In this document: positions 46,550 to 59,337 of the stretch, piece after piece | Layout: each line of letters opens with the position of its first letter | How positions within the stretch are numbered: the first letter of the stretch is position 1 | DNA from: Phytoseiulus persimilis | Taxonomy: Eukaryota; Arthropoda; Arachnida; Mesostigmata; Phytoseiidae | Direction: 5' to 3' | Length of the DNA stretch: 64,000 nt | Assembly: GCA_037576195.1 (NCBI GenBank) | Contig: CM075104.1 | Span: forward strand, 9,430,775 to 9,494,774 | The notes under the pieces: model-generated | Databases searched by the model: none | Told to the model about the DNA's origin: nothing | Seen by the model: only the letters and a program-made list of their open reading frames with translations | Made by a program: the position numbers and the translations under genes

Positions 46550-46599
46550 TACGGAAATTGATGTCTGCACGAGACTAACCATTGAAGTGGACTGCAATA

Positions 46600-49500
46600 T
46601 CGTTGATGGACTTTGGAGCATTCCAAAGTGCCACCCATGTCATGAAACACGACTTGTCTAGGTCGTCATTGTCGCCGCTGTGGTGGAAGCACTTCTGATG
46701 GAGTCGTTTGGCATATAGTCAGAACAGCGTCTCTGGCAGTCTCGCGGTTCGCTGCGCGAATTCTGTCCGGCCTGACTAGAATTCTCTTTCCGGCTAGAGT
46801 TCACAACGTTGCCACGTCCGAAGCTTCGTGGACGTACCGTCTCTCCTGGAGTTTGAAGGCTGTACTAGGAGCTGTTGAGACTTCATTCCGGAAATTCGGA
46901 CGTCCTTGAATGTTCCAAGGGGATTTCTTGAGGATCAAGTTGTAGCCGCCCTGAAGATGGAATTTTCGATTCGCTGTCCACGCATTCACGTCGCATTCTC
47001 TAGGAGCTCGTCCTCGAATCGCGCTCAATCGATCGATACTACCGTCTGAGCGAGTTTCCCAGACTGTACTGTTATGGAGCGTTTTGCTGATTACAGCCGA
47101 TAACCGTTATCCACGAACGTCGACGAGTACGGTGTCTAGCCTGCCCTACGACTGTTGAGCACTGGTAAAATGTGCACAGCGCGCTAATTCATCCGAATTC
47201 GCGCGGTCGATTTTCGCGCGCATAGCGGTTCGACGACATCTATGATTAGTTGCATGCAAGTGGTCGTGACGGTCGAGCGAATCGCAATCGATGAGTATCA
47301 TACCAGGGGACCATTTTCTGTTCTCCACAGCGAGCGACGCACGAAAAATGTAGCATTCGCGGCGAAATCCGCGATCAATTGGAGCAACGCTCAGTGTGCT
47401 CGATGTCAGAAATTCGATTCCAGGAGCGGCGCCAGACACAAACCTTTCGGGTTGTCTGCCCGCTCGTCCGAGTGGTTGTGACCTCATCTTCTGTGGCGGG
47501 AGGTTGGATCAAGCTGAGAATGGCTCTGAAAGCGGACGGAAAAAAACAGATGCTGGCAATGATCGCCCTCATGTGGAGTCATGTGCGGCCCAGGAGCTCT
47601 TCATGTGAGGAGGGGCGAGACGCTGGAAATCACATGGATCCAGGATAAAATGCCGAGCACTGTGTGCAGAGCCACGCTAAAATTCTCGCATAGCTTCTCG
47701 CGATCATCGCGTCATACTCGTTGGCATCGCGTGCATCCGAAACGGCGAGGAATCATGCCGAAAGCCGAGCTCTGGTGATCTATGAGCTGTTCGTCTGCCC
47801 TCTCCAGACCGAAAGGTTCGAGCTCGCACGACATCATGGGATGATTCTAGAAGTTTCGAGTTTACTCGCCCCACGACTCGGGAGCTTTCGTTCGCGCCAA
47901 GTAGCTCAACAACTAGACGTTGACACGCGACACCCGAAATACTAACTAGCGTGACCTATGCTTTGTTAAAAGCTGTGTTCCGAACCCCCTTCTCCTTCTT
48001 TTGGGACTTTCCTCCCGTTACCACCAGACATTTCATTAGAGAACGGGTGGACCTATTTTCCTAGCTGCTATCGAGCGATCGTGAAAAAAAATAAACCAAG
48101 CGATCACTTCGAACACCCTTCTGCTGCGGAGTTTTCGCTATTGTTACCCCTGTTGGCGGTTTCCCGGTTTTCTGCGAAATCGAGGACCATGCATGGAACT
48201 TCAGCTCGTGGGCTGTTTCTTGGGATCATCTTCAGCTAGCTATGAGTCGGGAAAGGAATGTTATTAATGAGCTTCGGATTTGTTTGACGCGACGTCCGAT
48301 TCGAGCTCCGTCGATCGCTAGCTGGAGCTGCTGAAGCAATGCGGAGTTCCTGCTATACTTGCCGCTATTGGTGACTTGAGGCCGCGCTTTTTACGCGGTC
48401 GATGCTCTCGCCGCTGCGAGAATGAATAATGGCCCTCCAGCCCGTTGGGAACGCCTGTACCTTGCAGCGAGGAGAGCGTGAAGGTTGGGACTCACGCACG
48501 CACACTAGCACGCGCATGCATGATGCCCTCAGCTCCACATATCATATGGACAGGTTCGAGAGAGCCCGTGCGACTCGTGGACGGCAACGTGGCCTTCTGA
48601 CGCCATCCATTCATCAAATATTAAAAAGTGTCAACTAGAAGTTGCTCCACCTTTCATGCACTCGCGGTTTAGGAGCTGCTCGACGCCTCAGTGCTTCCCA
48701 GGGCGGTTGATTGAGCGCCGGCCACAAAAAAAAAACGGGAAATTTCATCGCAGCAATACAACTCCTCGATTTCCTCTAAAAAATTCAAAGGGATTTCTCG
48801 AGCGGACCTGATATATAATTGAAGAGGCAGTCCGTGAATCGCGCGTTCTAGTCGATGAACCCATCGACTGAGTTGCTCTCTGCCGACAATTGATCCAAAA
48901 CACTCGGTGAACGGGAACGAAAATTACTCCGGCTCCAGTGAACGAGTGAAACCGAATCACACCCATAGCGAGGTTGTTCTTGCTTGAGTCATCGACTGAC
49001 GTCAATCGGACGGATCCGACGCGCCGCCGTAATTCGACCACGCTGACGTTCCGTCTGTTCGCTTTTCCGTCCGTTTGTCTGTCACAGGAATTCTGTTTTT
49101 CGCCAACTTTCTCGCCGGACTTGCGTATTGCGGCCGATCCCGCACGAGGAACACGTTCGTGGGGACGCCGGGAGTCCGTGCAAACAACGGGAATCGGATC
49201 TGGTTCACATTGTGCGTCAGGCTTGCTCGATCGGAGAAGTTCGCAACTTCGTTGAAACTCTTTGAAGATCATTGGGATCGCTAGAAGTTCGATGTTGGAA
49301 ACAATCAACCGAAGCCCTACAGTCCCTCAAGAAATTGCTCATGTCCAACGCACCGTTCGTCTTGGATTGTCCTTCAGGAGGGGAGGACTAGGAGTCGATT
49401 TCCAGTCGAGAAAGCAGCGCTCCCGTGTTGGAGCAGCTGCTTCGGTGAAATCCGAGTCGCTTCGAGAGGTCGCGAAAGTGAAACACGCCGATTTCCCAAT

Positions 49501-50700
49501 GGAAATTAAGCAAATTCGCGCCAGCTTGTTGGCTTAAAATTTCCAGGCGCTGACACGTTCCAAATAAATACACTCAATGATTGTATCCATGGAGGGAACG
49601 AAAGTTCCACGGTACGAATCCTCCACCAGGAATTCTTCCGGAAGTCGGGCGAGAAAATTCGACGATGGTCTATTGGCATGAATCTCACCGCACCGATTTG
49701 AATCCGTTGCGATGTCGAAGACTGATTCTTGCTGCTCCCAACGTGGCGCAAAGACATGCCAACCGGACGAAACATGACGAAGTACCATTTTCGCTATCGT
49801 CCACGCGAATAGAACAACAGTGAGAGCCCCTTACGGAACGCATTGACGACGTATCGGGAAATTGTGTGAGCTACGAATGAGTACAATGACACGGGCGCTG
49901 AGCCGAGCTCCGGCCTGCTCATCCGGGATTTCCGAAGTCCATCAACCACGGGAGCAGACACGAGAGTGAGATTCAGGGTAAGAACACGATGAGTTTGCCT
50001 CTCTGCCACATCTTCCTCAATCAAGCAGGCCTTGCACCGTCTACGACCCGAGCTCGACCGATTCTGAATGAAGTCTTGAACGTCCTTGGTGGCTGTTTAC
50101 ACCCTTCTACCGCCACCTGTGCTCTTGACGCTGATCCAATTGGTCTTGTGCCGTAGGGCGTTCGCTCAGCCCAGGCCCGGTGTTAGTGAAAATCCCGTTA
50201 GGCAAAGAATAAGGAGCGAGAACGCGTGGGCCCATATCTATCATTCGGGCTTTTAACCAAGTTACTCATCATCTTCTCCTTCAATCTCCTGGTATGTGTA
50301 TGCAAGGTTTTATTCTTCCGATGCCAGATCCACCGTTCCATCCATTGCCTTCAGCGATGCAGGTGACTCTTTTGCGGATCCCCCTCCCGAGCTCTCCACC
50401 TGGATTAAAACACTTCGAAGAATCGTTCTTTATTGAATTCCGCATGATTTAGGCTACGCTCATACGCCCCCCGCTCATTGTGTATTCGCTCGGATGCTTC
50501 GGTAGCCGCTTTTCCTCGCTTCGCCATATTGTCAGGGCCGACAAGTGTATCATCGTGTGAAGCCTGGAACTAATCGCATTTTTTCGGCATTTCACTCAAG
50601 GGGGATTTCCTCTTCTTGAGCGTCCTTCCGAATTCTTCTCTCTTTCTTACCCTCGCTTACCTTCCCAGACCACCGTCGTGAATCCTTGAGCCGCTCTCTC
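46600..50700. other. Stretch without a supported gene
   Basis: ORFs on both strands up to 187 codons (48745-49308, -), but their composition is rich in Ser and Arg and no splice chain was found. 47950-48420 and 50030-50700 contain almost no ORFs. No repeat array was seen. Confidence 0.35.
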
Positions 50701-50809
50701 TTTGAATGCAGGTGACTCAGAGAATCTGTTTTTGCTACACGACTAAAACCAAAGCCCTGGATTGCCTCGGTCGGTTAGCAGCTGAGTTCGGGATGAGACA
50801 CTGTTATCG

Positions 50810-51001
50810 ATGGACGAAAACATGCTCGACAACCTGGGTGCATTTTTCTCACAGGTGTCCCTTACCACGAGTGCAGGAAGCCGCGATGAACACGAGACGC
50901 TTACCTTGGACTTTGCCGTCGACACTGGAATTCGGCCCAATTCACTGGAGCCGCCGGACGGGTATAACCGTTACGCGGGCGCTTCCCCTAGCGTCGAATA
51001 A
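50810..51001 (+). CDS. 63-aa acidic ORF, unrecognised
   Basis: ATG (TATCGATGG, purines at -3 and +4) to TAA, with strongly C/G-rich third positions and an acidic composition (MDENMLDNLGAFFSQ, RDEHETLTLDFAVDTG). A GT at the FFSQ|GTGTCC position could be a donor. It may be a complete small protein or a first exon. No family recognised. Confidence 0.33.
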   Translation: MDENMLDNLGAFFSQVSLTTSAGSRDEHETLTLDFAVDTGIRPNSLEPPDGYNRYAGASPSVE

Positions 51002-52884
51002 CAATAGCGATCATCAGTTAAGCGTCGTTTCTCGATCGCTTTCCACGGAGCATGCGCGTACAAATGTTAACCCGTCAATGCGAATAATGGTTTTCTGCGG
51101 TGCGTTTGGGCGAAGTGTACGCAATGGAGTCCAACAACTCGACAGCTCGGCCGCGTCCCCCTAATTCCAGTCCCTACCTTCAAAGGGAAAACTAGGTCTC
51201 AGGGCGGGGAAACTCAACTAAAGTTCGGCACCGATTGCCAGACAGAACCGGGGACCCGGGTCGTCAAGGCTCGCTCTAATGCCGGGCAGCGTAAAAGAAG
51301 CGCCGTCGTCTTTGCTGCTGTCGTCAATTGTTAAAATCATCGCCGTAAGGGAGATAACGCATTGATATATAGTGTGACAAAAGGGTGATCTCAAGAGAAT
51401 GCAGTAAGATCAAAGGTGTTTACGAGGCAACGTGAGCCTTGCCGGGCTGTCGACGCGTGCTGGGCAGAGTCCGAAGTCGACAGCAGGATGGAAAGCAAAA
51501 CCGCCTGCGGAAGAAGGCCAAGCGTGAGGATCTTATTTCTCTGTTATTCGTTCGTCCATGAATGGCGGTTTATCGCGGGCTGAACATTGCTCAGAGCAGT
51601 TCCGGCGAGCTGGCTTCAGGATTACATTGATCAGCGCGTCTTAGGGGATCAGAGTCGAATCGGAGAAGGCGATCACGGTGGGAAGCGGGCTGGATTTCCG
51701 AGACCCAGCAGCCGACCCCGCCGGAAACGTACGAATTTTACGGCTCTCAAAAAAAGCCTGAATGCGTTACCATGCGGCGCACGTTTCGGCCTTGCGGCAT
51801 AGCCTCCACCGCCCGCCAGGTAGCGGCCGGAGCGGATGACTATGGATTGAAATTTAGATGAGATCGCTCTCGTGGTCTACGCAGCGGCTCATACTAACAT
51901 CGTGAAGTTTTCGCAAACACGAGTCCGTCAGCCCTGAACCGGTTCGATTCGAAGTTAGAACCTGCCCTGCAAACACTCGGTCGGGGTTGTGACATTTCTG
52001 CGACGGCACACACAAGATCCGTGGCCGAATTCGAAGTCGATTAGAAGCGGAATCGAGTGAGTTGATCTGACGCAGGTTCTCCAGGGTTTTAAGCAGAACA
52101 AAGAGCTTCAATTTGCAGCCTCACAGCAGCGTTGGTGGATCGACGCTTGCTTCGTTTCAAGTGTCTTGTGTCTTCATTAGAGAGTGCATCAACACATCTA
52201 CTGGGAATTGTAGGCTGGGAGTTACCAAGTTGATGCCCGCGCAACGTGGGTCCCTGCGCTTGTACTTGTACTGCTGCTGCCGGTGCGGCTGATCCCAGTC
52301 ATGGCAGTGGTGTAGGCGGCGGTGGCAGAGGTGGCCATGGTGTGGTGAAGCACGCCGGAGGCCATGTCTGGCATTTGGGGTGTTCGACCAGGCAATCTGT
52401 ATAACTTAGTTTCGTTCTATCACACCTACCTCTCACTAGCTTTGCTACCCAGCGCAAACTTGGTCCCGGGATTCGTTTAGGCAAATACACACGAGATCGA
52501 CTGCGAGCATCTCCTGCTTCCACTTTTCCGAGCGAGGTACTCATTTATTGGCCACCAATAATTCAGACCCGGGCCGATTTCCACCCCGACCGCAAGATGC
52601 CAGTCCGCAACAATCTATCGGTTCGTTCTTGTCTCACTCTCGCTCGTCCATTCGCGGCCATCGCAGCGCATACTTGAATCCCCATATCGCGTCCAGGATG
52701 CTCCTCCCCTGCTACCTGCGATCCATTTGCATAACTGGTCATGAGTAGTCATCGGTGGGTCGAAGGAATCGTCCGAATCAACTCGGGGATTTCTCGGGTC
52801 GGGCCGAATCGGTTCGCACATTGGTTCCGATACTTTTCCCCTACGAAATGAGTCGAAATTTTCCGGGAAGTGATGCTTCCCGTC

Positions 52885-53087
52885 TAGAGCCTGGAAGTTC
52901 AGGCATTATTCATTAATCACCATCCATCAATCCATGGATTCATGGGTAGATGAGTAAACGGATTGATGAATTAAGCCATACCGCCATGAGAACTGATGGA
53001 CCCAGCTATCAGAGACTCATTTATCCGCTCCCGCACATGGATAGATGGGAGGAATAAAATGATGAATGCCTGAACTTCCAAGCTCTA
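52885..53087. mobile_element. MITE of about 200 bp with TA target duplication
   Basis: Terminal inverted repeats of at least 21 bp with one mismatch: GAGCCTGGAAGTTCAGGCAT... on the left (from 52887) and its inverted copy ending CTTCCAAGCTC on the right (to 53085). Both ends are flanked by TA, the target site of Tc1/mariner-type elements. The interior is A/T-rich compared with its surroundings, with small internal palindromes (ATCCATGGAT), and has no ORF. Confidence 0.82.
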
Positions 53088-53099
53088 TTTCCGTTATCA

Positions 53100-55450
53100 C
53101 CAATCAAACGAAGAGCAGCGTGTACGACCGCAACATGTTCGAAACGTCAATAGGAGATAGGCCTCGGAAGAGTAAGGCCGTTGAGGCTCTATTAAGGCGG
53201 CAGCGGGGTAACGCTTCGTTGCCCGCTCGCAAATTCCCCACGAATACGGATTTTTATTGCGGAATAAGTGTCGGGAATCGAGGAGTGCTCACGATAGTCT
53301 GGCGCTCGGGCAGCCCGCCCCAATCTCCCGTTTGGGCCCCTCCGCCTTCTCCGCTGTCAGACGCGCGTCTCAACTTCCAACAAACCAACCGCTTCCGAAG
53401 ACTCACGAAGAGGACAGGAAGGCAGACGAGCATCATCCCTCATGCTTGCATCACTCAGTGCACAAACGCTTGGCAAGTTTGAGTTGGGCGATCAACTGTC
53501 GCCACCAGACGAAAGTTAGCACGAGAGCACAGGTTTTGATGACTCGGCGGAGTCGACTCAGTTATCCGTATTCGATTCGTTCGTTCGGTGAAACATTAAA
53601 CCTCCCCGCAACAGCGACAGAAGCCGGCGGGCGGGAGGAACAGCTACGTACAACTGTCAACACAGATCCCAGCACACTATGCCCGTCCGCTCCCAGGTGG
53701 TTTGGAGACGAAAGTCTGCGTGCTGCAGATATGAGTTATTGCTGAGGGCAACACGAACCGAAATGTCAGGGCGGGCAAACGTTAGGCCAGACGAACGCGC
53801 GGATGGAGGGCAATCGAGAGCCGCGAACGGGTGGAGGGCGCGGATGTGAAGTCAAACTAAGTTTGTGCGCGCCCCTCCGCTCGCGGGCTCGTCCTCCTGA
53901 GCGGCTGACTGGTCGAGTGCAATCGCGGGCAAGAGAACAAGTGAGTTTGAGCGAAGAGTTACAATCAGCTAAAAGGCTTGTTCCTTGATCCCTGACAATC
54001 CATCTCTATAACCAATTCCCAAGGAAGCCGTTTGCTCCGATGTATAATTGTTCTCCATTAGTTCGTTTGTGTGTGCAATCTGCAAATGCATTTAAGATGT
54101 TACATATGGTATTTCGCTCCTGGCGGGCGGGCGGCGGAGCGCAGCCGCGGCACCACCGGTGTCCTTGTGACTCAGTCGGCGCTTCGGAAGGACCTGGCGA
54201 GTGTTTCTCATACCTGCACGCGTAGGACCATCTTGCAATCTATGCACGACCCATTTGACTTACTCGAGGCGGAGGGAGAGGTCGAAGTTCTGTGGAGCGA
54301 GACCATTTTTTTTCGTCGCAGGAGACAAAACCATTCATCGTCGGCGAGAGAGCGAGACAGACGCTGAGCTGGTGTGGAAGCTCTGACAACATTGAGCGTC
54401 GGGTGGTAAAGTGTTCTAGTATTCACGATACATATGTTTGTGGCTTCCGAGAATATACATACAGGAGTTGAATTTTTACAGAGCGTCGCCCAGAATAAAT
54501 CGACGAGGCTGTACAGTCATCCTCGTCGTCGACCCCACGAGCTCTGAAGAGCAAGAAGCCCCGACGGATTCACTCGGACGGAGGAGAAACGACCCCAGTA
54601 CCTCTGTCCACGCTCAACAAGCCCGAAACGGTCCGATGTCGACTCCAGGACGACTTCAGAACTTTATGACACCGCTCTGGATCCGGGACGACGATGGTCC
54701 TCCGGAGAGCCAAGGATCGGAAATGTGTGTGGAAAATATCGAGCGTCTCCATGCAGCAACCCAACGAGCAAACTGAGTGATCCAAGGAACACCTGCACCT
54801 CATTGCTCTTGAAAGGTTCGATAAAGTACTGTCACGAATGAATGGCATTGCCTCCTCCCAAGAATAACTCCGGTGCTGGTATGTTGCGAGTTTCGTGCTC
54901 CTCGGCCGGCGTGTCGAACTGGAGTCGGAAGGCAAAGAATCCTGGAGCAATCGGAGTCTGTGTCATGCTTCGACATAGCGGATCGGAGTGAAGGATTACT
55001 CGGAATAATAGATACATGGAGGAACGTTATAAAGTGCGCAGTCCCCTGTGGCATTCATACCTTTGCATAGCAGCTCCTGGGACTCGACTAATTGTTTCAT
55101 GAGTCACCAGCCACGGCGTTCCACTCTCCTCGGGCTCTCAGTTCGTGCACTGAGTCCGCGCCCCGTGCACCCGCCAGCTTGGTTGCCACATCACAAGATG
55201 GATCTCGTCAAAAATTTTCCACAATGGAGTATGTCGAGCGCATTTATTCACTCGACTTGAAGTTTTACGAACAGCGTACGAGCACCGTATCGGCATGCAG
55301 ACACCCATTCGCTTGCCATCAGCGCCTCTGTGGGAGTCGAGTGTGACCGAGCAACTCTTGGTTAAACGCCTCGACTCTTGGAGCCTGGGCACAGCGACCA
55401 GGTGTCGAAGACCGATTGAGCGGAAATCTTGGCCTCGAGCTGTTTGCTTT
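53100..55450. other. Stretch without a supported gene
   Basis: Overlapping short ORFs on both strands with no preferred frame and no convincing splice chain. Confidence 0.35.
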
Positions 55451-57029
55451 GTTACACTGAATGATTGAGCCAGTTCGAACCGAGAATTCGGTCGGAGCGG
55501 GGCTGCAGCAGATGAAAATACCAAAGGTCGAGGTGGTCGTGGAGGTTCACTTGCGCCAATCCGAGTCAGGTGCAGTCAATCACTTACTAAAAACCTTCCG
55601 CCTCATTTCATCGCGTGCGGCCTGTTCGCTCCAATGGAGGAGGAACCAACTTTCGCAGCCGACGCGCTCGAAACCGGAGCAGTTCCCTTTCCAAAACAGA
55701 CACGGTGTCAAAAACTCTTTTTATCCACGCTCGGGAAGATGCCCCACTCCTGCGGCCGGCAGCGGGTCACTTCAGCTCACGCTCGTAGTTCTTCCAACGA
55801 TCGTGAGCTACGAATCGGTGGCCCACTCGCCATCAATGGATTCCGAATCGAGACAGACGGAATTGCTCATGGAGAACGCTTGAAGCGGCCCGGGGGATGT
55901 CGAGCCGTTGCCCGATTCCTCAATACAGGAGTTGAGCTCACCGGGAAGAGATTAGAAGCCTGGAAATGAGTCTCGAGGGGTTCATATACTCCCTGATTAA
56001 TCAAGAATAATCGTTCCGGAGTTTGATGCGGAATTCGCTCCAATCCCTCATGTTGGATTAGGAAAAGTTCGAACGAAAAGAGTAATGAAAGATCCTGGGA
56101 AGCGACCTCAGCTACTCCATCCGCGGTTGAATCAGTTCCGTTTGATGCATTGATTGAAACTTGGCGGCGAACTCTTTGCCACCGTCTCGGAACCGCTCCG
56201 AAACCGGACAGTTGAACGGAAAAGCGAAAATAAAACCTCAAGTTCTCACTGTTCGTTCTGAATCGCCTGTAGCTTACGGCTGGAACGAGATCGGAGCTCC
56301 GATCGGATGTTTGACTCTCAATCTGATGTGTCCTTCCGATGCTTCGAGGGAACTGAATGTGATTCTCATAACCTGCACAGTTTCCGATGACTATATGACG
56401 TGGCAGTACTGACCTCAGAGAGGATTCTTCTGTTAACATCATTCATCAGAAGCGCACCCCCCGTCCCCGGACTTCCCCCACAAAAATCAGATCCAGGTAG
56501 TCCTCAAAATTTATGGTTGCAGCCCGATCAGAGTTGGTTCTCTCCTTGATCACGTTTCGCGTCCCCCGGCGAGGAGTTGATCATTGCTGCGAGGAGACAC
56601 GAGCGGAGTGGGATCCCACCATGGACCTTACGAGGAGTTTGATTGAAACAATATGGGAGGCTTGCCATCGAAGGAACGAATGTCGTCGCCGAAACAGCAT
56701 CAATACGTTCACACATTTTCACGCCGAAAGGACGAAGCACGATCCGAATTCGCGGATTCTACGCCGCCGATGCCTCGGAGGGTTTCCGGAGATGATAGTT
56801 CTCAAACATTACGTGCACTCTGACTCCCTCCTTCTTCTAGCGAATTTCTCGTCTGATCGTGCTTCTGGGATGAATTCCGGAGAACCTCACTCGGGGGCAA
56901 GAGGCGTTATCGCGGGGGAGTCGTGCTCTCCGACAAACGGCCAATATTCTGATTGCCAGAGCTTCGGCGGAGGTGTGTCTGGAATGGAGACTGGTCGCCG
57001 ACCCTCCACTCAAGAGACAATGATTGGTC

Positions 57030-57713
57030 TTAATCAGCCGCGCTGGACTTGCACAAAACATCGACGATGAATCGACCGGAGAATACGCGAAAACTATGTT
57101 GTTGACCCCAGCTGAGAGTTTTATCCTTCAGACGACTTTCACGACCGCTGAACATCTGAATCACGGAAGTCGAAGAGTATGAGAAACTGATATCATAGGA
57201 ATTCGGGAACGGTGTTTTCGTAGTTGCTGTAAGGATGCTGCCTGAGCCATTCCTAGCAGGTATCACGTCAGAAAACAGTATCATCCGGGAGGTACCACGC
57301 ACGCAGCAACACCTGCGAAACGGAATCGACGGACATTCGAGATGTATTCCAATCAGAAATCGCAATTTACCCATTTCAACCGAATATCGTACCACGCTTG
57401 TATCCTCTTCATCGAGCGCTTGCTCATTTGCAGACTCCTCCGCAAATATTTTTGGAACATCTCTTCGAGCGGCGTCGAGTCCGAGAGTCGAGCTCAAGTC
57501 CACCGAGTAACGCGTGCGTCGGAAGAACTTTGCTTCAGGAAGAGAAATTGAATGAGCTTTCATCGAAATCGTGCGCTGCCAATCGATTCGGCGGTCGGAA
57601 TGATAGAATCGTCCGGAGAGAAGAGACAGCATGCTCACGTCTTTGAAATCGTACTCCGCACCAGCTCGATGCTCCGGTTCCATCCTCGACTTCGTGTATC
57701 CGGACGCTAGCAT
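57030..57713 (-). CDS. 227-codon ORF, unrecognised
   Basis: ATG-to-TAA frame with coding-like third positions over most of its length and an A at -3 of the start. The first 115 residues are soluble and charged (EYDFKDVSMLSLLSG, PKIFAEESANEQALDEEDTS). Around codon 114 lies a GTAAAT donor and 58 bp later a good acceptor (TCCGTTTCGCAG), so the second half may instead be spliced into another frame. No signal peptide or clear membrane helix. Downstream on the same strand an open segment (56740 to 56620, IRIVLRPFGVKMCERI) may be a further exon. Family unknown; an ionotropic-receptor-like ligand-binding fold was considered, without firm motif support. Confidence 0.4.
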   Translation of the reverse strand: MLASGYTKSRMEPEHRAGAEYDFKDVSMLSLLSGRFYHSDRRIDWQRTISMKAHSISLPEAKFFRRTRYSVDLSSTLGLDAARRDVPKIFAEESANEQALDEEDTSVVRYSVEMGKLRFLIGIHLECPSIPFRRCCCVRGTSRMILFSDVIPARNGSGSILTATTKTPFPNSYDISFSYSSTSVIQMFSGRESRLKDKTLSWGQQHSFRVFSGRFIVDVLCKSSAAD

Positions 57714-57997
57714 CTTCTATCATGTGAGACCGCTCAACGATCCCGAGGTTTCGGTACCGAAAAATCCACATGGAATCAGTCGAATCGCAACGACAATCGG
57801 GCGTCCTCCGGGGCTCAGAAGGACATGCCTGCCGATATTGGGAATTTTCGCTATCTTGGCGCAGTTTTCCGGAAACACATCAGCTATTAGCCCGACTCGA
57901 CATCCTGCGAGATTGCGTTTCTCTCTCACCTGGAGATCAGCTCCTTCCTCGCGGTATTCTGCGGCATGAACCTCACGCATCTCGATGCCAGACATTT

Positions 57998-58288
57998 TCA
58001 CAAGTCTTCATCCAGAGCCGTCTCGAGCGCACGAACGGTTGAGAGCGCTTCCTTCATTAATCGAACTCGTCTGGCCTCGCTCACAACTGAACGATATGCG
58101 ACGTGTGAATACAAGGGTATTGGTTTCGCGATCAGAGCCTCTCGGCACCAAGTTCTCCTCTGGACATTTCGCTCAGAATCGGGTGAAACTCGATATGATT
58201 TCGTAACATGAATACGCGTGTGCTGGCAGCCACGGCAGAACGACTGCTGAGAGTCTCGTCCCCGGCGGTCTAAACTCTCATTCGTCAA
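57998..58288 (-). CDS. ORF upstream of the 57.7 kb gene, unrecognised
   Basis: ATG-initiated frame of 96 codons with coding-like third positions and a helical C-terminal part (EARRVRLMKEALSTVRALET). A neighbouring segment (about 57925-57990) in another frame ends at a strong CAG|GTGAGA donor, suggesting that both are exons of one gene running into the 57.7 kb region. The joins were not resolved. Confidence 0.28.
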   Translation of the reverse strand: MTNESLDRRGRDSQQSFCRGCQHTRIHVTKSYRVSPDSERNVQRRTWCREALIAKPIPLYSHVAYRSVVSEARRVRLMKEALSTVRALETALDEDL

Positions 58289-58429
58289 GAATAAATTCTT
58301 GAGCGGTTGAAGACCCGACCGTGTGAAAAAAAAACCTTTGGAACTTCGGGAACCTGGATGGCTTCCGGTAAATCCGGGGCACGGAAAATCTGCGCGGTCT
58401 CGAACGATCTGAATCCGGCTTCCTCAGGA

Positions 58430-58570
58430 TTTTCAAATCCGAACCCGAGTTGTAGTCCGTACTCGAGCCTCGATTCGATTCCAGATTTAGTTGTCTCTAC
58501 GGATTCGAATCCGAATCCAGGTCGACTTCGGATTCGGGCCTGGATTCGAGGACGGATTCGAGAGCGAATG
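58430..58570. repeat. Imperfect GGATTCGA / TCGAATCC array
   Basis: The hexamer GATTCG or its complement CGAATC recurs roughly ten times, often as the palindrome GATTCGAATC. On the minus strand it translates as an Arg/Ile-rich string, so the 107-codon ORF there (58285-58608) is a by-product. Confidence 0.65.
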
Positions 58571-59337
58571 CGTCTCCGGGAGCCTTTGGAAGGCGCCGCG
58601 ACACCCAAGGTCTCGAAATGTGGCTAGGGACACATGCCGGGTGCCCGCGAGTACCGGATCCTGAAACCCGTTTCGGAGCCCTGGTCTGAACTCATGGTTC
58701 CAGTTTTGGTCTGAATGACCCGGCATTGGCTCCGACAAATGCGCTTCGAATAACAAGAATCAGCCAAGGACAACACTACGGAAATCAAGTTCTGGCGGGA
58801 AGTTTGCACGGCATTCGCCCCGGTCTCGTCAACGAGCCGAACGGGGAAACCGAATTTAAAAAGCTGTGTCTCAGTGACACAAGCCGAACAAACTGGTACT
58901 GTCTATGTATTAGCCACCATTTTTCTACCGCTCAGTTTCTGACAGACGTGATGGAAACGGGAAGGGTGCCCCTTGCGAGAATCGCTCATTACTCCCTCTG
59001 GTTCATAATATTTTTTTTTTACTCCCGCTCAGTCTCTGATATCTGTACTTCCGCGATAATAGACGGAAGTCAGTGGTTCTAAGCGAGGTTTCCTAGACCT
59101 TAAGCGTGCGTGGTGGGCTAAGTTTTCGGCGACATTTTATTCATGCAACACGGGACGCAGGACCTCCAGTGGGTACGTCTTTGAGCACACAAGTATATTC
59201 AAGTATCGCTCTGAGCGTACAGACAGCCGATGAAGGCTGCAGGCGAACAAGCAGGCTAGCATGCAACAATGAGCGATCGTCAAGTATAATACGAAGGTTG
59301 AACGCTCTGAGAAAACTGATTTCTTATGGCACGTCCT

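Larger units (their letters stand above)
45952..46577. mobile_element. Foldback (long-TIR) DNA transposon with 10-bp target duplication
   Basis: The element spans 45962-46567 (606 bp). Its two arms (45962-46202 and 46327-46567, about 240 bp each) are inverted copies at roughly 86% identity around a loop of about 125 bp. Both ends read inward as a variant of TCAATTCCCGTAATACGG. The flanks carry a perfect direct repeat CACGAGACTA at 45952-45961 and 46568-46577. A 9-10 bp duplication with long inverted repeats is typical of Mutator-like or Foldback elements. No transposase is present, so it is non-autonomous. It inserted about 430 bp downstream of the LRR poly(A) signal. Confidence 0.88.

Noticed and set aside
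56600-56780. Minus-strand IRIVLRPFGVKMCERI segment resembling an ionotropic receptor ligand-binding lobe
   Set aside because: No pore or membrane segments could be found in the neighbouring exons, so the family name is not supported.
58285-58608. 107-codon minus-strand ORF rich in Arg and Ile
   Set aside because: Produced by the GATTCGAATC repeat array; no real-protein composition.
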